This document shows, piece after piece, positions 55,073 through 64,000 of a stretch of 64,000 nucleotides of DNA (positions within the stretch are counted from its first letter, which is position 1; every line of letters begins with the position of its first letter). The notes beneath the pieces were generated by a model. That model worked only from the letters and a program-made list of their open reading frames with translations. It was not told the DNA's origin and did no database searches. The stretch is from Heracleum sosnowskyi (lineage: Eukaryota > Streptophyta > Magnoliopsida > Apiales > Apiaceae), in NCBI GenBank assembly GCA_030848705.1, contig CM061241.1, forward strand, positions 79,555,178-79,619,177, in the 5' to 3' direction. Both the position numbers and the translations under genes were made by a program.

Positions 55073-58000
55073 ATGTTCAAGAACACGTTCCAGTCGGGAT
55101 TTTTGTCCATTCTGTACAGTCTCGGGTATGTGCATTCTGTGTGCTTTTCACTGTTCCGGGAATTTAATGTACTTGTACACAGGTGTATAATTGCGGTTTG
55201 CTTTTGGAGTCCGATTAGTATATCTTTTATATGGAATTGCTATTCTTTGTTCTCGAAGCATGTGTTCATTTAAATTTGGTGGAGTTTGTTACAGACTTAC
55301 AACTAATTTAGTTAAAGTGCCAAAAAATTATACTGTTAGTTTTTTTGTGTGTGTGTTTATAGTCGACTAAGATAATGTTGTGTATGTATTTAGATTTACC
55401 GTTTGTAGTTAAGTTTGTTGTTAAATCTAATAATTGTTGATTAACCTGTGTCTTGATGTAGAGGATACATGATAGTCGCCGCATTTTATTTCGGTACCAT
55501 TTATGTCGGCCTAGTTTGAATCTGGTCAGATTGACCAAGTGTGCTATTGAAATGAAAAATTATTCCTTTGCATCTTTATAAATCCGATAATTAAATCATT
55601 TAATACATTAAATATAGTTTCTATGACATTCTGTTTATAAATATATAACAATCATCTAAAATAGATTATATGCAACACAAAATTGGTCAATTTCACCAAA
55701 AAATGGCCAGTTTTAATCTTATAATAGTAGTAGTTAATGGTATAGGTGACTGGACATAAGATCATTTACTAGGCCTAATGGTACAATGTATAGGATTTAG
55801 TACTTTAATGTGGTTTGAGCTAATATACTTACCCACTATCTAGTATTTTCTAATCCCAATCAATCCCAACCAAAGTCCATATATTGACACTACTTGAAGT
55901 AATAACCATTAGATTATGATAATTTATTGAAGCTTATGAGTTTCATTCTTGACTTCCCGATTGATTTGTTGAAGAAACTCTCTTAATTCATTAACAGACA
56001 TCTATGATATAAAGATGGTACTCGTATTTCCGTGAGATTATGTAGCTGTGTGTTTATCAATGTTTTTTGTTCGAGGTTCTGATTCTTTTTTCTCTTCTTT
56101 CTGTACTTGAGTAGAAGCAAGCCTCTGCAGATATGGGATAAGGAAGGTGAGTGGCCTTCATCCTTTTTGTTTTTTTTTATAGGTTATATGCCTGCATATT
56201 GATGTGAATATGTATTTCTTATGTTGTTTAAAAGTTCATACAAACAATTTATATTGAAGTCAACCTTAGGGATAGGCATTCATGCGTTTTAAATTATCGT
56301 ATCACCTCAGTAGCTAATTATCTATTTTCAATTTTCATTACACTGCTCCTTTGAGCATTAAAATGATCATTTGATTTCCGGTATCAGCCATGTGTCATAA
56401 ATGGCTGGCCAGCTGTCATGCATTGCCTGGTATTTTTTAGCACCCAACAGTTCCATGCTGCTTGCATGTTGCAAGACACCTTCAGTATTTTCCTTTTGTA
56501 GCCTGTGCTTGTCTATTTTCCTTCCATCTAGAGGCAAATCATAGTAAGTAGATAGATAACAAACTGAACTACAAAGTTTGTTTAGACTGGTAGTTAAGTG
56601 CTTAATTACTGTTGTGGGTTAGGATGTCATTTGTCAAATTAGCTTGTGCTGAATCTTACTTTACTTTTTTGGGACTTCTGCAGTTGTTGATGGTCATATT
56701 AAAAGGATTCAAGATGATGACATACAATCAAATGTCCTTGAAATAGTTGGATCGAATGTCCAGTCCACGTATATTACGTGCCCAACAGATCCTGCTGCAA
56801 CCCTTGGTATAAAGCTGCCTTTTCTGGTTGTAATTGTAAAAAATATGAAGAAGTACTTCACATTTGAGATTCAGGTGCTGGATGATAAGAATGTCAGACG
56901 ACGTTTTCGAGCTTCTAATTTTCAAGTGTGTAAGTCTTACTGGTTAGCTTTGAAGTGCATTAGTTGTGCTCTATTTTAACCTTTATATCCACTAAATTTC
57001 TTCTTTCAGATAGCATTAATCAATTTGCAAGCATCTGATAAATATTTTCTTTTAGGAACAGTGTCTTAAATAGAATTTCAATATTAATAGGTAAATTCAG
57101 AATTAGGAATTTTATTGTTTTGAACTAGTATCATTTTTGTTTGGCTGCAAGGTTAATACCATGCCTACTGAAAAACCATACATAGGGGTGATGTTACATA
57201 CATTTTGCAAAGGGTAGCATGATTATACATATATATTAGGGCTATAATTCTGGAGAGGTGTGGATTTTGGCACAAAAACATGGTTCAAAATCGTCAGTCC
57301 TTGTGCAGAGGGAGTGACATCTTGCTCCAGGGACTTTTTGGGATAAAATGTTGATTAGTTTTTTTTAACCCTCCACTTAGATGTGTATCAAGTAGTGGAT
57401 TTCACGATGACTTCAGATGTTCAAGCTGCACCATCGCACTTTTGTAGGAGAAATCCTAATGTTGACAATGTTATATATTAATCGAAAACTTGCTATTAAA
57501 AGAGGCATGACTTTCCACTCTCTGCAATTTTTATAATTAAATCCCGCCAGGAGTGATATGAGCAATAGGATGAAAGCTATTAAATTATCAATGTTTGGAA
57601 CAAATTGCTGCGAGTTAATACACGTGCTAATTGTTTTTTTAAATATTGTCAGTTTATTATTTTAGGAAATAGATAAAGATTGTTGCTTTTGTTTTAGAGG
57701 GGTGTGTGTGTGTGTGTGTGTTTTATGGTGCTATAGCATAATAACATTTTACTCTTTCGTATTACTTCTGTCAGTGCAAGAAGTTGGTATCATAGAGCAA
57801 GCTCGTTATTAACAGTTAGTAATTATTATCGAGTCCCAAAACTATGAACCCCTACCCCTGCACCATCATCTTGGTGGTAGTGTTGTTGCTGGAGGTGATA
57901 GGACTTGTGATGACCTTTGATGATGGTTAATGTTTTTGTGGCATGTTAAATAGTATTCTCATACTTGGAGGCAAGTTTCATTCAATTTCTATGTCTTGTG

Positions 58001-58355
58001 CTGAAAATTTGTTTGTTCTCTTAGGGTGTGACCCGAGTTAAACCATTTATATGTACCATGCCTTTGAGGATGGATGAGGGTTGGAATCAAATTCAGCTGA
58101 ATCTTGCTGATTATACCAGACGAGCATATGGAACAAATTATGTTGAGACACTGAGAGTTCAAGTTCATGCAAATTGTCGCCTAAGAAGGATATATTTCTC
58201 AGACCGTCTCTATTCAGAGGAGGAACTCCCCCCAGAATTCAAACTGTACCTTCCTATGCAGGTAATTGGCTTAGAACTAGTTCATATTGCCCTTAGATCC
58301 TATAATTGTTCATTCTGTAAAAGAAAATTATCTACTTATCTTGCAGAAAGCGTGA
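55073..58355 (+). CDS. BUG22/CFAP20 family protein (five exons, 190 aa)
   Basis: Exons 55073-55125, 56115-56146, 56684-56925, 58025-58261 and 58347-58355 give 573 nt, 190 aa plus stop, the usual length of the family. Phases agree and all introns are GT-AG. The protein is nearly family consensus: MFKNTFQSGFLSILYSLG at the start, KPLQIWDKE, YITCPTDPAATLGIKLPFLV, VLDDKNVRRRFRASN, TRVKPFICTMPLRMDEGWNQ, DYTRRAYGTNYVETLRVQVH and IYFSDRLYSEEELPPEFKLY. The last exon codes only Lys-Ala and the stop. In ciliated organisms the protein belongs to the axonemal doublet microtubules and affects tubulin modification. Flowering plants have no cilia, so its role here is something else and unknown. A (TG)n tract lies in intron 3 near 57702-57721. 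Confidence 0.96.
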
Positions 58356-61138
58356 TGGTTCCAGAAGGCTTTTACTACATCTGAGGAAGTTCAGCTACTT
58401 GTCCTCATTTAAGTACTTTTTAAGTATTATTAAAATTGTAAGAAGTGTTGGACAAGATGTTCAAGCCTTGTCCCTTGAAGTTGCTCGTCTCTACGACCTA
58501 CTCAAGGATGTGGATTTCAAATATTTGTATGCATGTTCTATTAGTCCATTCTCCTTACTATACACTTGCATATTTGTAGTGTTTTGATCTGGCATTGAAC
58601 TCTGCAAATTTTTTTTTCAAAATTTCATCCAATATAACATTTCTCGAAGTAGTAATAGTAGTAGTAGGCCTTATGTGTTCAGCTCGAGTAGTTGTAGGCC
58701 TTATGTGTTCATCTCACTATCTCGAGCAGGCCTTGTTTCCCAAGGAAACTTGGTACAAATTTTCCCTCTGACCAACCTTTACCAATTTGGAAATCAGCCC
58801 TTGTATTGGGGTGAGTGTGATGTGGTTTTTGGCTTATTTCCTATTTAGAGTGCAAAAATAGATTAAGGCCTTGCTTCCCAAGGAAACTTGGTGCAAATTT
58901 TATGCTTTTGTATCTATATACAGATTAAGGCAGCTTGAAGTACCTCACTCAATAGAGGAACATATATTTTATAATTTGAAGAAATTTGTAAATCGAAGAA
59001 CGATCTAACACCCGCATATTTTTTATATTTCCGGCAAAGAGTTTACCAGATTGGAAATGAATGTTGGTTTTTGCCAACTTTATTTATGTTGGCATAAAAC
59101 TATGTATTCCTATTGATCACATTTCTCACTCTATTTGTTTCGAAAAAGCGTCCACGTTGAAGGTAAATTCAGTGTTACTTCGAATAATATTTTTATTATT
59201 TTAAAGCATTATGTACGTTTGGAAATTTTAAACTTATTTTAATGTACACAAATAGTTGAATTTGATTAATTAACGAATAGAAATGAGATGGGAGAGAGTA
59301 TCAATTTATAGGGCGTGGAACTATTTCAAAAAATAAAAATAACAACAAAAAAAGTAACGTGTTCATGCATTTACATCAACTAGCTTTATAGCCCGTGTGA
59401 GGCACGGACATGCCGTAGTTATGTTTAATTGCTTGAGATTTAGATGCACACTAAAAATGCAAATACATGTTGTATTGTGAGCGCACTTTTCTGATTTGTC
59501 TATTATGCTTGCATGCTGTTATCCGTTGCAATGGATGAGCTCCTAAGCTCATTTCTTTGGCTTCTTTTCCCCGCATAGAAGAAGTAGTTTCTGGGCTCTT
59601 ATCAAAAGTTCATTTTCTATTACTGACATCAATCAACTAATTGTCATAACTAAAATATTGAATAGATACATTGTATTTAGCAAATGCATCATAATTATTT
59701 CAGAACTTGAAAAATATCATACAATTCTATGTAAGATTCGATGGTGTGACAAAAAGAGTTGAAACTAAAGAAAGAGAACAAAAAGAACAAATTTATTAAT
59801 AAGCTTTAAAAGGTACCAGAACCTTGAGCCTATAGTAGTAAAAAATCTCGGTTATCTTTGTGTACCGTCCATGGTTTCCTACTACTGATGCGACTACACT
59901 TGTACCCGTGCAAGGTACGGGATCGCTCTAACCGACAAAATTTGATGTTATTTTGTGACGATATTTTCTAGTTCACGTCAGTTTAATTTTGTGATGATAA
60001 GTATTCTTCAGTTTGTTGTGGTGATCCTGCCACCAGTTTGAACTTGTTGGTGACACTATGTGACATGATTGAGAAGATTTGCAAGGAAGATCGGTTTGGT
60101 ATTAGTCCAAAGAAGATTTTGTTCTTAGTTGAATGTATTTGATGATTAGTTTTACAAGCTAACTAATAATCAGTTAGGAATTAGTTAAAGGTGTCAAATA
60201 AAGGCTTCATTTCGAAAGTACCAATACTCTCCGGTCTCCATAATTCTCTATAAGCGGCCGGAGTAGTATACTTGTCCTTAATGCATGAGGTGGCGGGATT
60301 GAGATGTACACAAATTCGTATTCGAAAAAAACTGTTCAAACTGGTTAAAAAAATCAGAAAAAATCTGATTAAAAAAAAGTCCACCTCAATTGGATCCAGC
60401 CCGCAGGCTTAAACGGATCGCATATTTTTCACAAAACCCTGATCCGGTTCGAGCCGAATAAACCCAAATTTAATCTCGATTTAGACGTAGTCTTGATTAG
60501 GATAAAAGTCTAATCCAAAAAGTTAGAATTTTCAATTAAATCTCGGATAAAAGCTTAATTTTTTTAATTAAATCCGAAAAAATAAAAAAAGTTAAAGTTA
60601 AAGTTATCAATATCTAAAATAATTTGTAAAAATCCGATTTGGCCCCTCCTGACCCGACCCTATCTACATGTATAAATATTTTAGAGGAAATTTGTCTCGA
60701 TTTAAAAAAACCCGGCCCTATCGAATATCGAAAAATCCGACCTGAATCCGGATTACGTTCATCTCTATTCAGGGTAACAACTATAGAGGCGCTTATATTA
60801 TTACTTATATTATCTGATATGTATGAACATAGTTGAGACAAAATGATTACTATTTTGTATTATTTTGTATTATTGGATGCTCGGACTAAAAAGCGATATT
60901 ATGTGACTAAAAATGCATTTGTACTTTGTCTTAAAATTGTGAATACAAAGGAAGAAACATAATTAAATTTAATTAAAGAGATACATGTCTATTGGATATA
61001 CTTTATACCAATAACCACTTTTATTAATAATCAGACAAATGAAATTATCATGAAAGAATCTTGAATAAAAACTAAAGTGTAAAATAATATTTGTGAAAGA
61101 CATTACCATACTAATGAGTTTTATACCACAACAAAAAA
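58356..61138. other. 3' UTR and intergenic DNA after the BUG22 gene
   Basis: The first 200-300 bp are probably 3' UTR. Beyond, no gene is seen. GC hairpin-like words typical of degraded plant repeats occur at 59392 (AGCCCGTGTGAGGCACGGAC) and 59908 (TACCCGTGCAAGGTACGGG). 60640-60780 is rich in CCCGACCC/TCCGGATT words and may be a further fragment. Confidence 0.5.
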
Positions 61139-62105
61139 GCCCAAGTAGCTCAATGGTTAAATTGGTGACTTGAAATTCTTAGTAATTAGTAGGGCTGTGC
61201 ATTCGGTTAACCGAAACCGAATTTTAATTCGGTTAACCGAAACCGAAGTTTACCTAAAATGGCTACCGAAAACCGAACCAATTTTAATTCGGTATAAAAC
61301 CGAACCGATTTAATTTTTTCGGTAATAACCGAAAACCGAAATTAAAAACCGAAATTTACTTATAGTAGAAAATGCAAAGGACAAAAAGAATTTTCGTAAC
61401 CAATATTTAAAAACTAAAAGTTATTTAAGCAAGTTAAACTAAGAAGGATGCAAATCAAAATGGAGATTTAATACTTGTTTTTGCAAGTTAGACCAATATA
61501 TTACAAGTACTTGATCTAACCACTCACACCAATTCACATCCAACTTATGTTTAAAGTTACAGTAAGTGCTATTAATTCTCCTACAATAAAATATATTCTG
61601 CAATTAATATCATGGTTTAAACTTTCGAGCATCCGAGGCTTAGCAAAAGAAAGGGATAACCAGGAACCAGAATTTTCTTTATAAAATAACCATATGATAT
61701 GAACCAAGTAATGTTAGTATACTGTATGATTAACAGAAGGTTTTATGTATCTAATACATAAAAGACTAAGAGTCATAGACATCTAACAATATATAAAAAT
61801 CATTGGTTGAATGTAAGCTACAAGAACATATACAATTATATATATATATATATATATATGTAATATTTATTATTATTATATAACTTCGGTTATTTTTTTC
61901 GGTTATTCGGTTAACCGCGGTTAATAACCGAATAGCCGAATAACCGAATTATAGAAAAAGTGCTACCGAAAACCGAACCGAAATTACATAATTGGTTAAC
62001 CGAACCGAAATTATTTCGGTTATTCAACCGAACCGAATGCACACCCCTCTAGTAATTAGTATTGAAGTGTCTTAGGTTCGATTCCCATCAAGATGAAAAT
62101 TTTCT
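61139..62105 (+). mobile_element. SINE-like tRNA-derived sequence, split by an inverted-repeat element
   Basis: The left part (61139-61190) has an A-box-like TAGCTCAATGG at 61147-61157. The right part (62060-62105) has the B box GGTTCGATTCC at 62075-62085. Without the insertion they are about 60 bp apart, in tRNA-like order. There is no cloverleaf support for a real tRNA gene. Confidence 0.6.
61191..62049. mobile_element. Inverted-repeat (hAT-like) non-autonomous element, 859 bp
   Basis: Starts TAGGGCTGTGCATTCGGTTA and ends ACCGAATGCACACCCCTC, with further AACCGAA/TTCGGTT repeats on both sides over about 150 bp. TAGTAATTAG stands at 61181-61190 and 62050-62059 as target duplication; the exact duplication length may be 8-10. 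The interior is AT-rich and non-coding, with an (AT)n tract near 61834-61858. Confidence 0.82.
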
Positions 62106-62905
62106 TACATTTTTATAATATTTGACTTTGGAGGGCAGTTATATAATTTTAAGTTATTAAATAAAATATTTCACAAAGTGCTTGTTGCAGTATAAGATAT
62201 ATAATAATAGATTTTTCATGTTAAACTTATTCACGAATAAATGATTGCAGCTATGAGTAGTCACATATGAGCACCCCAATTTATAATCACAGTTTTCACC
62301 CATTGAGTGATCGTGAGATGCAAACTATTACACAAGTGGCGTTTACTGGGTGTCCACAAAGAAAATTAACCAAAATAATGCCATCTTACTATCGTCTAGC
62401 ACATACAAATTGCATGTTAGAAAACTATCATATTTATAATGATTTTCTTCATTTTTTATGTGTATTAATAATTTACAATTTACAAACATCAACCCATTGT
62501 TTCTGTGAAATTTGTATCGACTCAATTCGTTATTTAATTCTAATTATGTACAAATTAAACTTGAATGTGAAATTTCTTTTACCACTTTTTCTATAAATCT
62601 ATCAGTTCATTATTATATATGAACAAAAGATACTTAAATTAAATAATTAAATTGAATGGCATTGTATTAAAAATTTAATGTATATTATAGTACGTTTCAA
62701 TTAATCGGGGCCCATTTAGCCAAGAAAAGAAGAGTTAATCGGGGCCCACCAAGAAAAATTAAAAAGATAAACTCAAACTCGCTCAAAAATATTTAAAATA
62801 TCATTGACAATGATACATCTTAGATACACACACATTATAAAATAACTATTTTCTCGGGGAGGCTATTGTTGAACGGTGGGCTATTTCAGCCTTAAGAGAA
62901 ACTAG
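62106..62905. other. Intergenic, upstream of the PATROL1-like gene
   Basis: AT-rich; no gene or complete element recognised. The frame at 62267-62596 has no protein-like features. A short repeat AATCGGGGCCCA occurs near 62704 and 62738. Confidence 0.5.
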
Positions 62906-62910
62906 AGAGA

Positions 62911-62917
62911 TATATAC
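62911..62917 (+). promoter_or_regulatory. Probable TATA box of the PATROL1-like gene
   Basis: TATATAC lies ahead of a leader whose first exon ends at a donor ACC/GTAAGT (62959/62960). The acceptor CTTTACAG at 63158 precedes the exon with the ATG, so one 5'-UTR intron is likely. Confidence 0.45.
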
Positions 62918-63197
62918 ACACAAATATACTTACAGCGAAAGAGTTCACAGATTCACACCGTAAGTGTAGATTCTTCAACATTTATTCAATTCATTTACAT
63001 TTCTTTCTCTACTCAGCATTCTCATTTTCGTGTTTTTTCCTCGTTTACTTCGAATTTCAAGTGATTTTCTAATTGCATTACGTAGTATTCAATTTCTACA
63101 TACACGATTTTTTAGTTGTGAATTGATTAGTTAATACTGTTTTGTGTACTCTTTACAGGTGTTTGTGTACTGAGGAAGCAGATTAAAGTGTTTCGTC

Positions 63198-64000
63198 ATG
63201 GAAGAGTAAGCACAATTCACTAGATCTTGATGCCTGATTTGTTCTGTTCTTTCTAACTTTTTATTTTGTTCGAATTCGAGTTCGGTATAGTAATTCTTAA
63301 TTTTGTTACTTGTTTTATCTCGAAAAGCTGAATCTACGGAATATATGCATTGAATCTCGAAATCTACTAAATTCGAATAGTATTTTGTCTGTTTGCTTTT
63401 AGTGAATGTTGTGATCCACTTGTATATATTTATGTATTGAGATGAACTGAATCGGAATTGTTTGATTTCTTTTTATTTTTTCTACTAAAATGTTCGGAAT
63501 GTAATTTATTGTAGGGAGAATTTTGTGGAGCTTCTCCAGAGATATAGGCGGGATAGGCGTGTACTTCTTGATTTTCTACTTTCAGGTAGCTTAATTAAGA
63601 AAGTTATCATGCCACCGGGAGCCATTTCGTTAGATGATGTTGATTTAGATCAAGTTAGTGTTGATTATGTACTCGGCTGTGCAAAGAAAGGTCAGTGACG
63701 TGACGTCTCATTGTTGTTTTTAATGTACAATCTGAATCTGAATTCTATATACTTCACATTATTAAACTTATGTGACTGACTACATACCAGTAGCAAACTA
63801 TGTAATTTGATACATGCTTTGATTTTTTTTAACAAACCATTAAATACACTACTGTGTACAAATATTTGTTCTATCATTTTGAATTTACTCTTTTCCGGAA
63901 ACTGAAAACCTACATCTAAGTATTTGTATATAAATTATAGAGTAAACTACAGAGTGGTGGCTATATTTTACACCAATTTGCAAAAAAGTGGCTGAATTTC
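63198..64000 (+). CDS. PATROL1: PATROL1-like protein (unc-13 homologue, MUN domain), first exons only
   Basis: Coding exons 63198-63205 and 63515-63690 are visible; intron 2 runs from 63691 past the window edge. The N-terminus (MEEENFVELLQRYRRDRRVL, LDFLLSGSLIKKVIMPPGAI, LDDVDLDQVSVDYVLGCAKK) matches plant PATROL1 proteins closely. In Arabidopsis PATROL1 is a large MUN-domain protein that controls delivery of the plasma membrane H+-ATPase AHA1 and thereby stomatal opening. The MUN region itself would lie to the right of the window. Both visible junctions are GT-AG and keep the frame. Confidence 0.9.

Noticed and set aside
59380..59940. Complete Helitron between 59392 and 59930
   Set aside because: Two hairpin-like words with CCCGTG/CACGG are present, but no TC start and CTRR end could be paired with confidence.
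61139..61210. Functional tRNA gene
   Set aside because: Only A- and B-box likeness. The sequence is interrupted by 859 bp, and no acceptor stem pairing could be made.

Overview
The window is nuclear DNA of a flowering plant, almost certainly a eudicot. Genes are split by many AT-rich spliceosomal introns, and the host genes match angiosperm proteins (beta-hexosaminidase 3, a MIZU-KUSSEI1-domain protein, BUG22/CFAP20, PATROL1). About 37 kb in the middle is nested transposable elements. The style of the Ty3 gag proteins hints at an asterid such as Apiaceae, but this is only an impression.

Layout: (1) 1-3471, minus strand: the 5' end of a decayed Ty3-type LTR retrotransposon running off the left edge. 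(2) 3472-4440: tandem AT-rich repeats carrying a tRNA B-box-like core. (3) 4.9-14.9 kb, plus: a 14-exon secreted beta-hexosaminidase gene (HEXO3 type, 528 aa) with one GC-AG intron. (4) 15.6-16.3 kb, minus: an intronless MIZ1-domain gene. (5) 16.4-17.9 kb: intergenic DNA with Helitron-like pieces. (6) 17.9-22.1 kb, plus: the broken 3' end of a Copia (Sirevirus-like) element made of a large decayed accessory ORF and an LTR. (7) 22.7-46.9 kb: a decayed Ty3 Tekay/Del-type element (plus) that has been entered twice. A complete 14.5 kb Sirevirus-like Copia element (minus, 23080-37615, target duplication CATAT) sits in its 5' region, and a complete 683-bp TRIM (44608-45290, target duplication GTTAA) sits in its 3' LTR. 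(8) 47.1-53.3 kb: a non-autonomous Ty3 element with gag and protease only, inserted in a Stowaway-like MITE, with a rearranged 5' end. (9) 53.7-54.0 kb: another MITE. (10) 54.7-58.4 kb, plus: a five-exon BUG22/CFAP20 gene (190 aa). (11) 58.4-62.9 kb: intergenic, with a SINE-like sequence split by an inverted-repeat element. (12) 62.9-64.0 kb, plus: the first two coding exons of a PATROL1-like (unc-13/MUN) gene, cut by the right edge.

The most unusual item is the young Copia element. Besides gag and pol it carries a small acidic ORF and a very long accessory reading frame (258 aa plus 1432 aa, split at a GT microsatellite) that I cannot assign. It is peppered with TGACAG/CTGTCA hexamers in LTRs, non-coding spacer and coding sequence; in the accessory ORF these form a strict 15-nt array coding a pentapeptide repeat. 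Its LTR also has a hairpin with a C-run loop near the 3' end that recurs in the unrelated-looking LTR at 20939-22056 with a different but still perfectly paired stem.

Exon boundaries and domain names were read by eye; no database search was run.
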